Shown one piece after another: positions 25,142-33,508 of a stretch of 64,000 nt of DNA. Position numbers and translations under genes: made by a program. The first letter of the stretch is position 1. Each line of letters begins with the position of its first letter. The DNA is from JAJKIV01 sp036274195 (GTDB taxonomy: Bacteria; Gemmatimonadota; Gemmatimonadetes; Gemmatimonadales; Gemmatimonadaceae): contig DASUGD010000209.1 of assembly GCA_036274195.1 (NCBI GenBank), forward strand, positions 1 to 64,000. Reading direction: 5' to 3'. Under the pieces are notes generated by a model that worked only from the letters and a program-made list of their open reading frames with translations, had not been told where the DNA came from and did not search any database.

Positions 25142-26497
25142 GTGCGGGATGCAGGAGGCGCGAACGCGCTCGATGAACGGCTCGCGCTCGCGGGGATCTC
25201 GGACGAAGAGGTTCGACGAAAGGCTCGCATGTTCGCCCGCGCGTCGGCGGCGCTCGCGCGCCGGCCCACGCTGAGGCTGTGGGTACCCGGCCGCATCGAG
25301 TTCCTCGGCAAGCACACGGACTATGCTGGTGGCCGAAGTCTCGTGTGTACGGTGGAACGTGGGTTCGTGGTGGTCGCGGCGGCGCGAAATGACCGGTTGG
25401 TTCGCATCACCGATGTGGTGTCGAACGAGCAGGTAGAGATCGAGCTGAGCCCGTCGCTCGCCCCCGTTGACGGTGCGTGGGCGAACTACGCGATCACGGT
25501 CGTGCGGCGCATCGCGCGCAACTTTCCCGGGCCGTTGCGTGGCGCGGACATCGCGTTCGCGAGCGACCTCCCACCCGCGGCGGGCTTGAGCAGCTCGAGC
25601 GCCCTGGTCGTCGCGACATTTCTCGCGCTCTCGGACCTGAACGCGCTCAGTGCGCACGCCGAGTATCGGCGCGCCATTGCGAGTGCCGACGATCTCGCCG
25701 GCTATCTCGGCGCGGTGGAGAACGGCGCGCGGTTCCGTACCCTCGAGGGTGATCGCGGCGTCGGCACGTTCAGCGGGAGCCAGGACCAGACGGCGATTCT
25801 CTGCTCGCGCGCGGGCGGGCTGGTTCAGTATTCCTTCGCGCCCGTGCACTTCGAGCGCACGGTGCCGCTGCCGCAGGATCACGTGTTCGTCATTGGCGCG
25901 AGCGGCGTGCTGGCGGAGAAGACCGGCGGGGCCCTCGAGCTGTATAATCGTCAGGCGCGCCGCGTTTACGGGCTGCTCGCCCGTTGGCGCGCCGCAACGG
26001 GGCGCGATGACGCCACGCTCGCGGCGGTGCTCGCGTCGTCTCCCGATGCGCTCCAGCGTCTGCGGGCGATCGTGCGCGACCCGGCCACGAGTGTGGGGAG
26101 CGACGCGTTCGATGTGACGGATCTCGTGACGCGTCTCGACCAGTTCGCGGCGGAGGCGCTGGAGATCATCCCGGCAGCCGGCGATGCGCTGGAACGTGGT
26201 GACCTGCGTGCCCTCGGCGAGCTCGTGGATCGGTCGCAGCGCGGGGCTGAGGTGCTGTTGGGGAATCAGGTCCCCGAGACGATGCATCTCGCCCTCTCGG
26301 CGCGCTCGTTAGGTGCCGTTGCGGCGTCGGCGTTCGGGGCCGGTTTCGGGGGCAGCGTGTGGGCGCTCGTCCGGCGTGACGACGTCGAGCGATTTACGGC
26401 CTGCTGGAAGGAGCACTACCTGGCACGGTTCCCGGCGCATGCCGACCGCGCGACGTTCTTCGTGACGTCGGCGGGGCCGGCGGCGATGACACTTTAG
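25142..26497 (+). CDS. Galactokinase-family GHMP kinase
   Basis: A 451-residue GHMP kinase. The galactokinase signature appears as PGRIEFLGKHTDYAGG (about residues 50-65), the ATP loop as PPAAGLSSSSALVVA, and the third motif as FGAGFGGSVWALV near the C-terminus. It should phosphorylate the C1 hydroxyl of galactose or a similar sugar in the cytosol. The start is GTG 25142 with GAAGGGGG upstream. The 17-base gap after the nucleotidyltransferase gene supports an operon. The protein is longer than typical galactokinases, about 390 residues, because of an N-terminal extension. Confidence 0.88.
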   Translation: MRDAGGANALDERLALAGISDEEVRRKARMFARASAALARRPTLRLWVPGRIEFLGKHTDYAGGRSLVCTVERGFVVVAAARNDRLVRITDVVSNEQVEIELSPSLAPVDGAWANYAITVVRRIARNFPGPLRGADIAFASDLPPAAGLSSSSALVVATFLALSDLNALSAHAEYRRAIASADDLAGYLGAVENGARFRTLEGDRGVGTFSGSQDQTAILCSRAGGLVQYSFAPVHFERTVPLPQDHVFVIGASGVLAEKTGGALELYNRQARRVYGLLARWRAATGRDDATLAAVLASSPDALQRLRAIVRDPATSVGSDAFDVTDLVTRLDQFAAEALEIIPAAGDALERGDLRALGELVDRSQRGAEVLLGNQVPETMHLALSARSLGAVAASAFGAGFGGSVWALVRRDDVERFTACWKEHYLARFPAHADRATFFVTSAGPAAMTL

Positions 26498-26528
26498 CCT
26501 GGATTACCGCCCAGATGGCATCCAGAAA

Positions 26529-26665
26529 TAGGGAAACTGATCATACGGAAACGGCTGACCAAACGGAGGATTTCTTTTCTCGAGTTTCGAACGAGTGTTC
26601 CAGTCCATTTCAATCCGTTGGGTCAGCAGTTTCAGTTTGATCCGTTCCCTTTTTTCTGGATGCCG
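26529..26665. repeat. Imperfect inverted element downstream of the galactokinase
   Basis: Left arm AGGGAAACTGATCA...ACGGCTGACCAAACGGAGGATTT is matched on the right by AAATCCGTTGGGTCAGCAG and CAGTTTGATCCGTTCCCT in reverse complement. The arms are looser than in other elements and the words less clearly 7-nt. It could act as the operon terminator. The surrounding 26498-26771 gap holds no gene. Confidence 0.6.
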
Positions 26666-26771
26666 TGCCGGGACCGCTTGGCGTTAGGCATTGACTCGGA
26701 CCAGGATTCTCGCTCGTTTGATTGGTATCGAACACAACACACCCCAGGGCTCTTTCACACGGGAGCGAGCT

Positions 26772-27740
26772 GTGAACGTCATTCGTGTTTTCTCCGGAAC
26801 CTGCGTCATCGCCGGACTCATCGCCGCCTGCCACAAGGCGCCTCCCGCCGACGAGCACATGGCGCACATGGCGTCGGGCGACCTCAGCGCCCCGCATCCC
26901 GTGGCCAGTGGAATGCAGGGGACGGCCGGGATTCCGGCGAGTGCCAACAATGCCCAGGCGCGTGTGGCCGCGAGCCCGCGACACGGCGAGTGGGTGAAGA
27001 TCGCGTGGGAGCCCGGGTCGAGCGATTCGCTCATGGCGTGGATCGTCTACCCGTCCACGTCGCGCGCGAAGACGCCTGTCGTGGTCGTGGTGCACGAGAT
27101 CTTCGGGCTGCAGACATGGGTGCGTGGCGTGGCGGACCAGGTCGCGGCCGACGGGTTCATCGCGATCGCGCCCGACCTCCTCTCACGCGTGCGTGGTGGC
27201 CCGAGCACCGAGGAACTTTCCGGTGATTCGGCGCGCAAGCTGATTCAGGGCGTGAACACCGCCGAGCGGAACAAGGGAATCGATGCCGCCGCGCGTTATG
27301 CGATGTCGCAGGCATCCGCCGCGCCGAAGTATGCAGTCATCGGCTACTGCTGGGGCGGGAGCACGGTCTGGGCGCACGCGGTCAACGGGGGAATCAACGG
27401 CTTCTCCGGCGGTGTCGCGTACTACGGAACGCCGTACATGAACGGGCCGCAGCCGATCGCCGACTCACTGGCGAAGATCACGAAGCCGGTGATGCTGCTG
27501 AGCGGTTCGAAGGATCAGCGGATCGGGGCGGCGATGCCGGCGATCGATTCGATGATGAAGGCGCTCAAGAAGGATTACAGCGGGACGAACTACGACGGTG
27601 CGGTGCACGGCTTCCTTCGCGCGCAGGACGACCCGAAGCAGGCGCGCGATGAGGCGGAGGAGAAGGCGAACCTCGCGGCGACGAAGGATGCGTGGCCGAA
27701 AACCATCGCGTTTCTGAAGAAGAATCTCGGAGTCAAGTAA
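26772..27740 (+). CDS. Dienelactone hydrolase-family lipoprotein
   Basis: A 322-residue lipoprotein. The leader NVIRVFSGTCVIAGLIAAC ends in a lipobox. The mature domain is a dienelactone hydrolase: the active-site Glu is in VVHEIFGLQ, the nucleophile is Cys193 in GYCWGGS, the Asp is in SGSKDQRI and the His is in GAVHGFLR. These enzymes open enol-lactones; export to the envelope is less usual and the substrate here is unknown. The start is GTG 26772 with GGGAG six bases upstream. A TTG at 26691 would add an unlikely N-terminus ahead of the leader. Confidence 0.86.
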   Translation: MNVIRVFSGTCVIAGLIAACHKAPPADEHMAHMASGDLSAPHPVASGMQGTAGIPASANNAQARVAASPRHGEWVKIAWEPGSSDSLMAWIVYPSTSRAKTPVVVVVHEIFGLQTWVRGVADQVAADGFIAIAPDLLSRVRGGPSTEELSGDSARKLIQGVNTAERNKGIDAAARYAMSQASAAPKYAVIGYCWGGSTVWAHAVNGGINGFSGGVAYYGTPYMNGPQPIADSLAKITKPVMLLSGSKDQRIGAAMPAIDSMMKALKKDYSGTNYDGAVHGFLRAQDDPKQARDEAEEKANLAATKDAWPKTIAFLKKNLGVK

Positions 27741-27841
27741 GGGAATCGGGAATAGGGAATCGGGAATCGAAACCCTCGGGATGTTTCTCTCTAAACGAGA
27801 GGCATCCCGAGGGTTCTGCTATTCCCGATTCCCGATTCCCT
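27741..27841. terminator. Heptad-word hairpin between convergent genes, GGGAATC type with CCCTCGGGATG core
   Basis: The whole gap between two convergent stop codons is one palindrome. There are four GGGAATC/GGGAATA words on the left, a core stem pairing CCCTCGGGATG with GGCATCCCGAGGG around CTCTCTAAACGAGAG, and three or more GATTCCC/TATTCCC words on the right. The TAA stop is directly followed by the first word. A bidirectional terminator is the simplest role. Confidence 0.85.
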
Positions 27842-28774
27842 CTAGACAGCGAAAACCTCGTACGCCGCCTTGAGTGACCTCAATGGTTCGGGATCTGTAG
27901 GCACGAATTCGTGCGCGACGAATCCCGTGTAGTTCGTATCGGCGATCGCGTTGGCGATCGCGCGCCAGTTGAGCTCCTGCTTCCCGTCCAGCTCGTGCCG
28001 GCCCGGGACGCCGCCCGTGTGGAAGTGGCCAATGTAGGCGACGTTGTCGCGGATCGTGCGGATCACGTCCCCTTCCATGATCTGCATGTGGTAGATGTCG
28101 TAGAGCAGCTTCACGCGCGGCGAGCCGACGCCCTTCATGACCTCGACGCCGAACGCCGTGTGGTCGCCCTGGTAGTCCTTGTGGTCGACCTTGCTGTTCA
28201 GGAGCTCCACGCACACCGTGACGCCGTGCTGCTCCGCCAGCGGCTTGATCTTGGACAGCCCCTCGATCGACGCCGCGATCCCGGCCGCGTCGGGCTTGCC
28301 GGCGCGGTTGCCGAACATCGCGATGACGTTAGGCACCCCGTGCTGCGCGGCGAGCGGAATCGTGCGCTCCAGCTCCGCGAGCAGCATCGCATGGTTCGCG
28401 CGGTCGTTGAAGCCCGTGCTGAGGAAGTCCTTGCGGTCCGTGGGGTAGCCCATCGAGCACACGAGCCCCGCGTCGCGTGCCACATCCCATTCGTCAGGCT
28501 GCAGCAGGTCGATGCCGGCGAGCCCGATCCCCTTCGCCGCCTTGGCGAGTTCCGGGAGCGAGAGCTTGCCGTAGGTCCATCGGGCGACGGACTGTTTGAT
28601 GGGCCTCGCGGTGGGATGAGGGATGAGGGACGAGGGATGAGGGACAACAAGCGCGCCGAGTGCCGCCAAGCTGCCAGCAACGAAGTCACGACGGGATGGG
28701 AGGTTTGGCTCCCGGTTCCCGGCTGCCGCTTCCCGTGGTTCCTCTTCCCTCATCCCCCATCCCTCTTCCCTCAT
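27842..28774 (-). CDS. Tat-exported TIM-barrel isomerase (hydroxypyruvate isomerase-like)
   Basis: A 310-residue AP-endonuclease-2/xylose-isomerase-like TIM barrel with a twin-arginine leader (SRRDFVAGSLAALGALVV). Metal-site segments VTVCVELLNSKVDHKDY, LLYDIYHMQIMEGD and GHFHTGGVPGRHELD match hydroxypyruvate isomerase-like proteins. Export suggests it works on a sugar derivative in the periplasm. The start ATG 28774 overlaps the upstream stop (ATGA), which forces translation of heptad repeat DNA at the N-terminus (MREEGWGMREEE). A complementary stretch right after the leader is read as PHPSSLIPHP. Confidence 0.85.
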   Translation of the reverse strand: MREEGWGMREEEPREAAAGNREPNLPSRRDFVAGSLAALGALVVPHPSSLIPHPTARPIKQSVARWTYGKLSLPELAKAAKGIGLAGIDLLQPDEWDVARDAGLVCSMGYPTDRKDFLSTGFNDRANHAMLLAELERTIPLAAQHGVPNVIAMFGNRAGKPDAAGIAASIEGLSKIKPLAEQHGVTVCVELLNSKVDHKDYQGDHTAFGVEVMKGVGSPRVKLLYDIYHMQIMEGDVIRTIRDNVAYIGHFHTGGVPGRHELDGKQELNWRAIANAIADTNYTGFVAHEFVPTDPEPLRSLKAAYEVFAV

Positions 28775-28775
28775 A
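28611..28775. repeat. Inverted heptad words (GGGATGA type) inside a coding region
   Basis: GGGATGA/GGGACGA words at 28611-28646 and their complement (CCCTCATCCCCCATCCCTC) at 28739-28775 lie within the 5' end of the isomerase gene, flanking exactly the DNA that encodes its Tat leader. Between them are further GGGAACC-type words. Both arms are translated. Confidence 0.85.
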
Positions 28776-29694
28776 AGCCCAACCTCGACAGGTAGTCGTA
28801 GCTCACCTTGATGTCCTCGATCGGCGACTTCGGGTTGTCGTTCTCGACCAGGAAATGCTCGATCCCTGCCTCACGACGCTTCGCGAAAATGCGGTTCCAG
28901 TCGATCGTGCCCTTACCCACGTCGGTTATCCCGCCGGAGCCCGTCATGTCCTTCACATGCACGAGCGGAAATCGTCCGGGCCACTTCGCGAAGTAGGCCA
29001 GCGGGTCCTGCCCACCCTTCGTGATCCAGTACAGGTCCATCTCCATCTTCACGAGCTTGGGATCGCACTCGTCGAGCAGGATGTCGTAGCCCATCTCGCC
29101 GCTCGGGAACTTCTTGAACTCGAAGTCGTGGTTGTGGTAGGCGAAGCGGAGGCCGACGCGCTGCAGCTGGTCGCCGATCTTGTTGAGGTCCGCCCCGATT
29201 CGATGCCAGTCATCGGCGCTCTTCCGAATCGACTCGTCGATCCATGGACAGACGATGATCCCGTTGCCTAACGTCTGGCACTCATCGACGACGGCCGGCA
29301 GGCTGTTCTTGAGCCGGTCGAGCGGGATGTGACTGGACGGGGACGTCAGCTTGTTCTCGCCGAGCCATTTGGCCACGGTTTTCGCGCTCTTGTCGAACAG
29401 CCCGGCGAACTCCACCTCGCGATACCCGACGCCGGCGACCTGCTGCAGCGTGTACTTCACGTCCTTCTGCATGAGGTCCCGCACGGTGTACAGCTGGAGC
29501 CCGATGGGCTGTGGCGACAATCGGGAGTCGAAACCGGAGACGAGGGACTCGGCCGACTTCGGAATGAGCGTCGCCGCGATACCGGCCGCCGCGACGCCGA
29601 GAAATCCACGCCGACTCACCTGAGCCACACCTAACGTATCACCTGTCGCCGAGTCCCCAGTTCCCAGTTCCCGGTCCCGGTTGTTTCGACCCAT
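28771..29694 (-). CDS. Tat-exported sugar phosphate isomerase/epimerase-like TIM barrel
   Basis: A 307-residue TIM-barrel protein of the same superfamily as its downstream neighbour. It has a Tat leader (VSRRGFLGVAAAGIAATL) followed by IGLQLYTVRDLMQKDV, GYREVEFAGLF, FAYHNHDFEF and KMEMDLYWITKGG. The His/Glu/Asp residues in these strands are the usual metal ligands. Relatives act as isomerases, epimerases or 3-keto-glycoside lyases/hydratases. ATG 29694 is preceded by GGAG; a TTG at 29706 is less likely. The residues before the leader (NRDRELGTGD) come from GGGACC/GGGAACT repeat words. It is coupled to the next gene by ATGA. Confidence 0.86.
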   Translation of the reverse strand: MGRNNRDRELGTGDSATGDTLGVAQVSRRGFLGVAAAGIAATLIPKSAESLVSGFDSRLSPQPIGLQLYTVRDLMQKDVKYTLQQVAGVGYREVEFAGLFDKSAKTVAKWLGENKLTSPSSHIPLDRLKNSLPAVVDECQTLGNGIIVCPWIDESIRKSADDWHRIGADLNKIGDQLQRVGLRFAYHNHDFEFKKFPSGEMGYDILLDECDPKLVKMEMDLYWITKGGQDPLAYFAKWPGRFPLVHVKDMTGSGGITDVGKGTIDWNRIFAKRREAGIEHFLVENDNPKSPIEDIKVSYDYLSRLGL

Positions 29695-29908
29695 TGTCCG
29701 CTCCAAGGATAGTGGCCTGCGTAGAGCTATCGGCGGGCGGGCGCTTCGTCAACGTCCGTCATGGTCCGTCGGAACGTGCCTCGTGTCGTCGCGCGCGTCA
29801 GGGCCTCGTGGACTGGTTCGAGCCGCATTGACACGGCTTGCCCACCCTCCGACGTTGGACGGGCCGAAGTGCCCATCGTCTTCGCTCTCGCCCCTAAACG
29901 ATACCCCC

Positions 29909-31939
29909 ATGGCACTACTTCTTTCCGCTCGATTCGTGCTGCTCGCGGCGCTGCAGGCGCAGCAGCCCGGGCCGACCGTCCCCGAATCGCCGATCGCACG
30001 AGTGGTCATCACGCCCACGACTCGCGAGGTGACCGCTGGCGACACCGTGCGGTTCACCGCCGAAGCGCATGATGCCAGCGGTCGAACGATCGACAACGCC
30101 ATCATTCGTTTCGTCGCACGCGGCGGGGAAGGGGAGGGCGAGATCGATTCCACGGGGACGCTGATCGCCAGCTCGGTCGGCAAGATGCCCATCAACGTCG
30201 TCGCGCTCGTTCCGGGAACGCGGCCCAAAGTGCAGCCGCTCGACATCCGCATGGTGCCTGGACCGGCGAGCCGCGTCGAGATTCGGTCGGCGGTCCGCAA
30301 GATCGTGGTTGGGCAGCAGGTCCGGATGTCGGCCCTGGCATTCAGCAAGGTCAACGACCGGGCGCGCGACGCTATCCGCTGGTCGAGCAGCGCACCTAAC
30401 GTGGCGCGCGTGGACACCGACGGTATCCTGACGGCGGTCTCGCCAGGCAAGGCGACACTCACGGCTCAGGCGGGGTCGGCGCGCGGCACGAGGGCGGTGG
30501 AGGTGCTGTCGGGCACGCTCACCGGATTGGCGATCACGCCGGCCAGGCCAAAGGCGCGTCAGGGCGACGTCATTCGGTTCAAGGTCTCGGCGAAGGACGC
30601 GGCCGGGCGCGAGGTCGCGGGGCTCACGCCGACCTGGTTCGTGTCGCCCGGCAACGGCCAGTTGGACGAGGACGGCGCCTTCGTCGGCTACGAGCCGGGA
30701 GACTACCTCGTGACCGCGAACCTCGGCAGCAAACAGGCGAGCACGGTGGTTCACCTCGAGCCGCGCGACGTTAGGCGGTCGGTCACGGTCGTCGGCCGCC
30801 TGCCGAGGACCGAGTTCCCGACCTCCGAGGTCTGGATCCACCCGAACGGGAAGGTCGCCTACCTCGGGACGCATGGCGGAGGCGACCGCGTCTACGCCAT
30901 CGACATCACCAACCCGGCGGATCCGAAGATCGTCGACTCGATCGTCGTCAACACGCGTCTCGTGAACGACATGCAGACAACGGCCGACGGCAGCTACATG
31001 GTGCTTACGCGCGAGGGTGCCGCGGACCGCAAGAACGGGATCGTCATCGCCGACACGCGGGATCCCCTTCACCCGAAGCAGATCGCGGACTTCACCGATG
31101 GCGTCACCGGCGGTGTGCACTCCGTTTACCTCTACGAGAATCCGACGTACGGCAAGTTCGTGTTCCTCACGAACGACGGAACGGGCGCGATCGATGTCAT
31201 CGACATCAATGACCCCGCCAAGCCGAAACGCGTGACGGAGTTCAAGACGAACCGCCCGGATCCTGCCCGGTACGTCCACGACCTCGACATCCACGATGGG
31301 CTGCTGTACGCGAGCTACTGGAACGACGGCCTCGTGATTCTGGATATCGGCAACGGCAAGTGGGGTGGCCGTCCGGACAAGCCGGTGATGGTGTCGCAGA
31401 TGAAGTACGACCTCGACTCGCTGTACGCCGAGGTGGAGGCAGTGTCCGGCGCGGGCTTCACGCGCGGGACGCATACGGCGTGGCGCCAGCGCGATGGCCA
31501 CTACGTGTTCATCGGCGACGAGGTCTATCTCAACGGCCCGATCGAGGGCGCCAAGGACGCCTCGTCGAGCCGCATGTATGGTACGCTGCAGGTGATCGAC
31601 GTCAGCGACATCGAGCACCCGAAGTCGGTCGCGTGGTATGTGCCGGAAAATGGTGGTGTACACAACTACTGGGCCGTCGGCGATACGCTGTACATGGGCG
31701 CGTACGACGCGGGGTTCCACGTGTTCGACATCTCGGGCGAGCTCCGAGGCGACCTGCGCGAGCAGGGGCGTGAGATGGCCTCGCTCAACACGGCCGACAT
31801 GAACGGGAACACGAAGAACGCCGCGTTCACGTGGGGCGTCGTGGTCAACCCCAAGGATGGCCTCGCGTACGTGAACGACTTCAACAACGGGCTCTGGGTC
31901 GTCCGCGTGAATCCGAAGCCTAACAAGGTGGTCCCGTGA
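29909..31939 (+). CDS. LVIVD-repeat protein with N-terminal bacterial Ig-like domains (copy 1)
   Basis: A 676-residue exported protein. After a leader (ALLLSARFVLLAALQAQQ) come about three Ig-like sandwiches, including a BIG2-type unit (SAPNVARVDTDGILTAVSPG), then a C-terminal beta-propeller of LVIVD-type repeats (DRVYAIDITNPADPKIVDS, GLVILDIGNGKWGG, GTLQVIDVSDIEHPKSVAW). It is probably attached to or secreted at the cell surface and may bind ligands; no catalytic residues are evident. A clear paralogue lies at 51792-53780. Its TGA overlaps the ATG of the YVTN gene. ATG 29909 was chosen for the leader; the frame extends upstream without a credible start. Confidence 0.88.
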   Translation: MALLLSARFVLLAALQAQQPGPTVPESPIARVVITPTTREVTAGDTVRFTAEAHDASGRTIDNAIIRFVARGGEGEGEIDSTGTLIASSVGKMPINVVALVPGTRPKVQPLDIRMVPGPASRVEIRSAVRKIVVGQQVRMSALAFSKVNDRARDAIRWSSSAPNVARVDTDGILTAVSPGKATLTAQAGSARGTRAVEVLSGTLTGLAITPARPKARQGDVIRFKVSAKDAAGREVAGLTPTWFVSPGNGQLDEDGAFVGYEPGDYLVTANLGSKQASTVVHLEPRDVRRSVTVVGRLPRTEFPTSEVWIHPNGKVAYLGTHGGGDRVYAIDITNPADPKIVDSIVVNTRLVNDMQTTADGSYMVLTREGAADRKNGIVIADTRDPLHPKQIADFTDGVTGGVHSVYLYENPTYGKFVFLTNDGTGAIDVIDINDPAKPKRVTEFKTNRPDPARYVHDLDIHDGLLYASYWNDGLVILDIGNGKWGGRPDKPVMVSQMKYDLDSLYAEVEAVSGAGFTRGTHTAWRQRDGHYVFIGDEVYLNGPIEGAKDASSSRMYGTLQVIDVSDIEHPKSVAWYVPENGGVHNYWAVGDTLYMGAYDAGFHVFDISGELRGDLREQGREMASLNTADMNGNTKNAAFTWGVVVNPKDGLAYVNDFNNGLWVVRVNPKPNKVVP

Positions 31940-33177
31940 TGCAGTCGAGCGGAGCGCGCAGCTGGCTGCTGGCTGTTGGTGCTGGCGGCTGGCTGATGCT
32001 GGCTGCGTTGCCGTCGGCTGCGCAGCAGCCAGCTGGCACCCGGCGTCAGCCGGCGGCCGCCACGAGCAGCCAGCCACAAGCTCCCGACAAGGACTATCTG
32101 GTTCTCGTGGCGAGCGAGGGCAACGACCGCATCTCGCTCGTCAGGTTCGGACCGGCCGGCGCGAGCGTCGAGCGCGTGTCGAAGATCGGACGCAATCCCA
32201 CGGAGCCGGTCGGGCCGCACGGGATCGCCGTCTCGCCAGACGGCCGCTACTACTTCGTCTCCACCGCCCACGGCGTTCCCAACGGCGCGCTGTGGAAGTT
32301 CACCACCGCCGGAGACTCGCTCAAAGGCACGGTGACGCTCGGGATGTTCCCGGCGACGTTGCAGGTCTCGCCCGACGGGCTCTTCGCCTACGTCGTGAAC
32401 TTCAACGTCTACGGCGAAATGAAGCCGTCGTCGGTGTCGGTGGTCTACGCCGACGACATGGCGGAGGTCGCGCGGATCGTGACCTGTACGATGCCACACG
32501 GGTCGCGGCTCAACCGCGATGGCACGAAGCACTACTCGGCGTGCATGATGGATGACGCGCTGGTGGAGATCGATACGAGACGGCTTGCCGTGACGCGATA
32601 CTTCGTGCTGAAGAAGGGCAGCGAGAAGGGCGTTGCCGGCGCGCCGGCGGGAACCGGGAACAGACAACAGGGAAGCGGCGGCGACCACGCCGGGCATGGG
32701 ATGGCGGTGCCGAAGCCGGGCGACGTGTCGTGTTCGCCCACCTGGGCCCAACCGTCCGCTGACGGGTCGAAGGTCTATGTGGCGTGCAACAAGTCGAGTG
32801 ACGTCGTCGAGATCGACGTCCCCACGTGGGCCATGACCCGGCGGTTCCCGATGGGGCCGGGGGTGTACAACCTCGCGGCGTCGCACGACGGCAAGCTGCT
32901 CGTTGGAACCAACAAGCGCGGCCAGTCGGTGTCCGTCGTCGACCTCGCCAGTGGCAGGGAACTCGCATTGCTGCCCACGAGGCGGAAAGTGGCGAGCGGC
33001 GTCGTCATTTCGCCTGACGACCGCTACGCCTTCGTGACCGTCGAGGGGATTGGCTCGGAGCCGGGGACGGTGGAAGTGATCGACCTACGTGCGTTGCGAA
33101 CGGTCGCGGTCGTCGACGTCGGACAGCAAGCCGGAGGGATCGACTTCTGGAAGACGGTGCCATTGGCGGCGCACTGA
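31939..33177 (+). CDS. YVTN-type beta-propeller exported protein (copy 1)
   Basis: A 412-residue exported beta-propeller with repeating blades such as HGIAVSPDGRYYFVSTAHG, LQVSPDGLFAYVVNFN and VVISPDDRYAFVTVEG. The leader (LLAVGAGGWLMLAALPSAAQ) is encoded by GGCTGCT-type 7-nt words. An internal stretch reading AGTGNRQQGSGGDH is also repeat-like DNA of the GGGAACC type. The start ATG shares one base with the upstream stop (TGATG), so it is coupled to the LVIVD gene. A paralogue lies at 54121-55299. The pair may form one surface complex; its function is unknown. Confidence 0.87.
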   Translation: MQSSGARSWLLAVGAGGWLMLAALPSAAQQPAGTRRQPAAATSSQPQAPDKDYLVLVASEGNDRISLVRFGPAGASVERVSKIGRNPTEPVGPHGIAVSPDGRYYFVSTAHGVPNGALWKFTTAGDSLKGTVTLGMFPATLQVSPDGLFAYVVNFNVYGEMKPSSVSVVYADDMAEVARIVTCTMPHGSRLNRDGTKHYSACMMDDALVEIDTRRLAVTRYFVLKKGSEKGVAGAPAGTGNRQQGSGGDHAGHGMAVPKPGDVSCSPTWAQPSADGSKVYVACNKSSDVVEIDVPTWAMTRRFPMGPGVYNLAASHDGKLLVGTNKRGQSVSVVDLASGRELALLPTRRKVASGVVISPDDRYAFVTVEGIGSEPGTVEVIDLRALRTVAVVDVGQQAGGIDFWKTVPLAAH

Positions 33178-33508
33178 CGCCCTGGCGCAGCATCACGCTG
33201 CGGTTTGCACGTTAGGCGGCCTCGACGGTACCCGGTCGAGGCCGCTTCTTTTCCCCTTCACTCCGGCAGTTATCTCGGCGTTAGGCTCGTCGCGCGTAAC
33301 GCACCGCCGCCGGCGAATCCCGCGGCACGCCGAATGCTTTCTACTACAGCGGTGCAGCGGCAAGTGAGGCCGCTCGGGGCGCCGCCGCTGTAGGCGGCCA
33401 CGGGATGGAAACCCCTGAACTTTTTTCCCGACGTCGAAGGAGGTGGTGCCCCGCCCGCCAAATCGCCCACGGGGCCTGTCACGAGTGGCGACAGTGTGGG
33501 AGGAGTGT
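33178..33508 (+). other. 331-base gap: terminator plus possible structured leader
   Basis: After the terminator at 33216-33252 the gap holds GC-rich inverted segments (GAGGCCGCTCGGGGCGCC facing GCGGCC at about 33365-33400) and a GGGATGGAAACCCC hairpin followed by TTTTTT at about 33403-33427. The layout resembles an attenuator or structured 5' leader for the beta-barrel gene. I do not recognise a known riboswitch class. Confidence 0.4.
33216..33252 (+). terminator. Rho-independent terminator after the propeller gene
   Basis: An 11-base-pair GC-rich stem, GCGGCCTCGAC with GTCGAGGCCGC, is followed by TTCTTTT. The left stem overlaps one octamer copy (CGTTAGGC). Confidence 0.88.
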
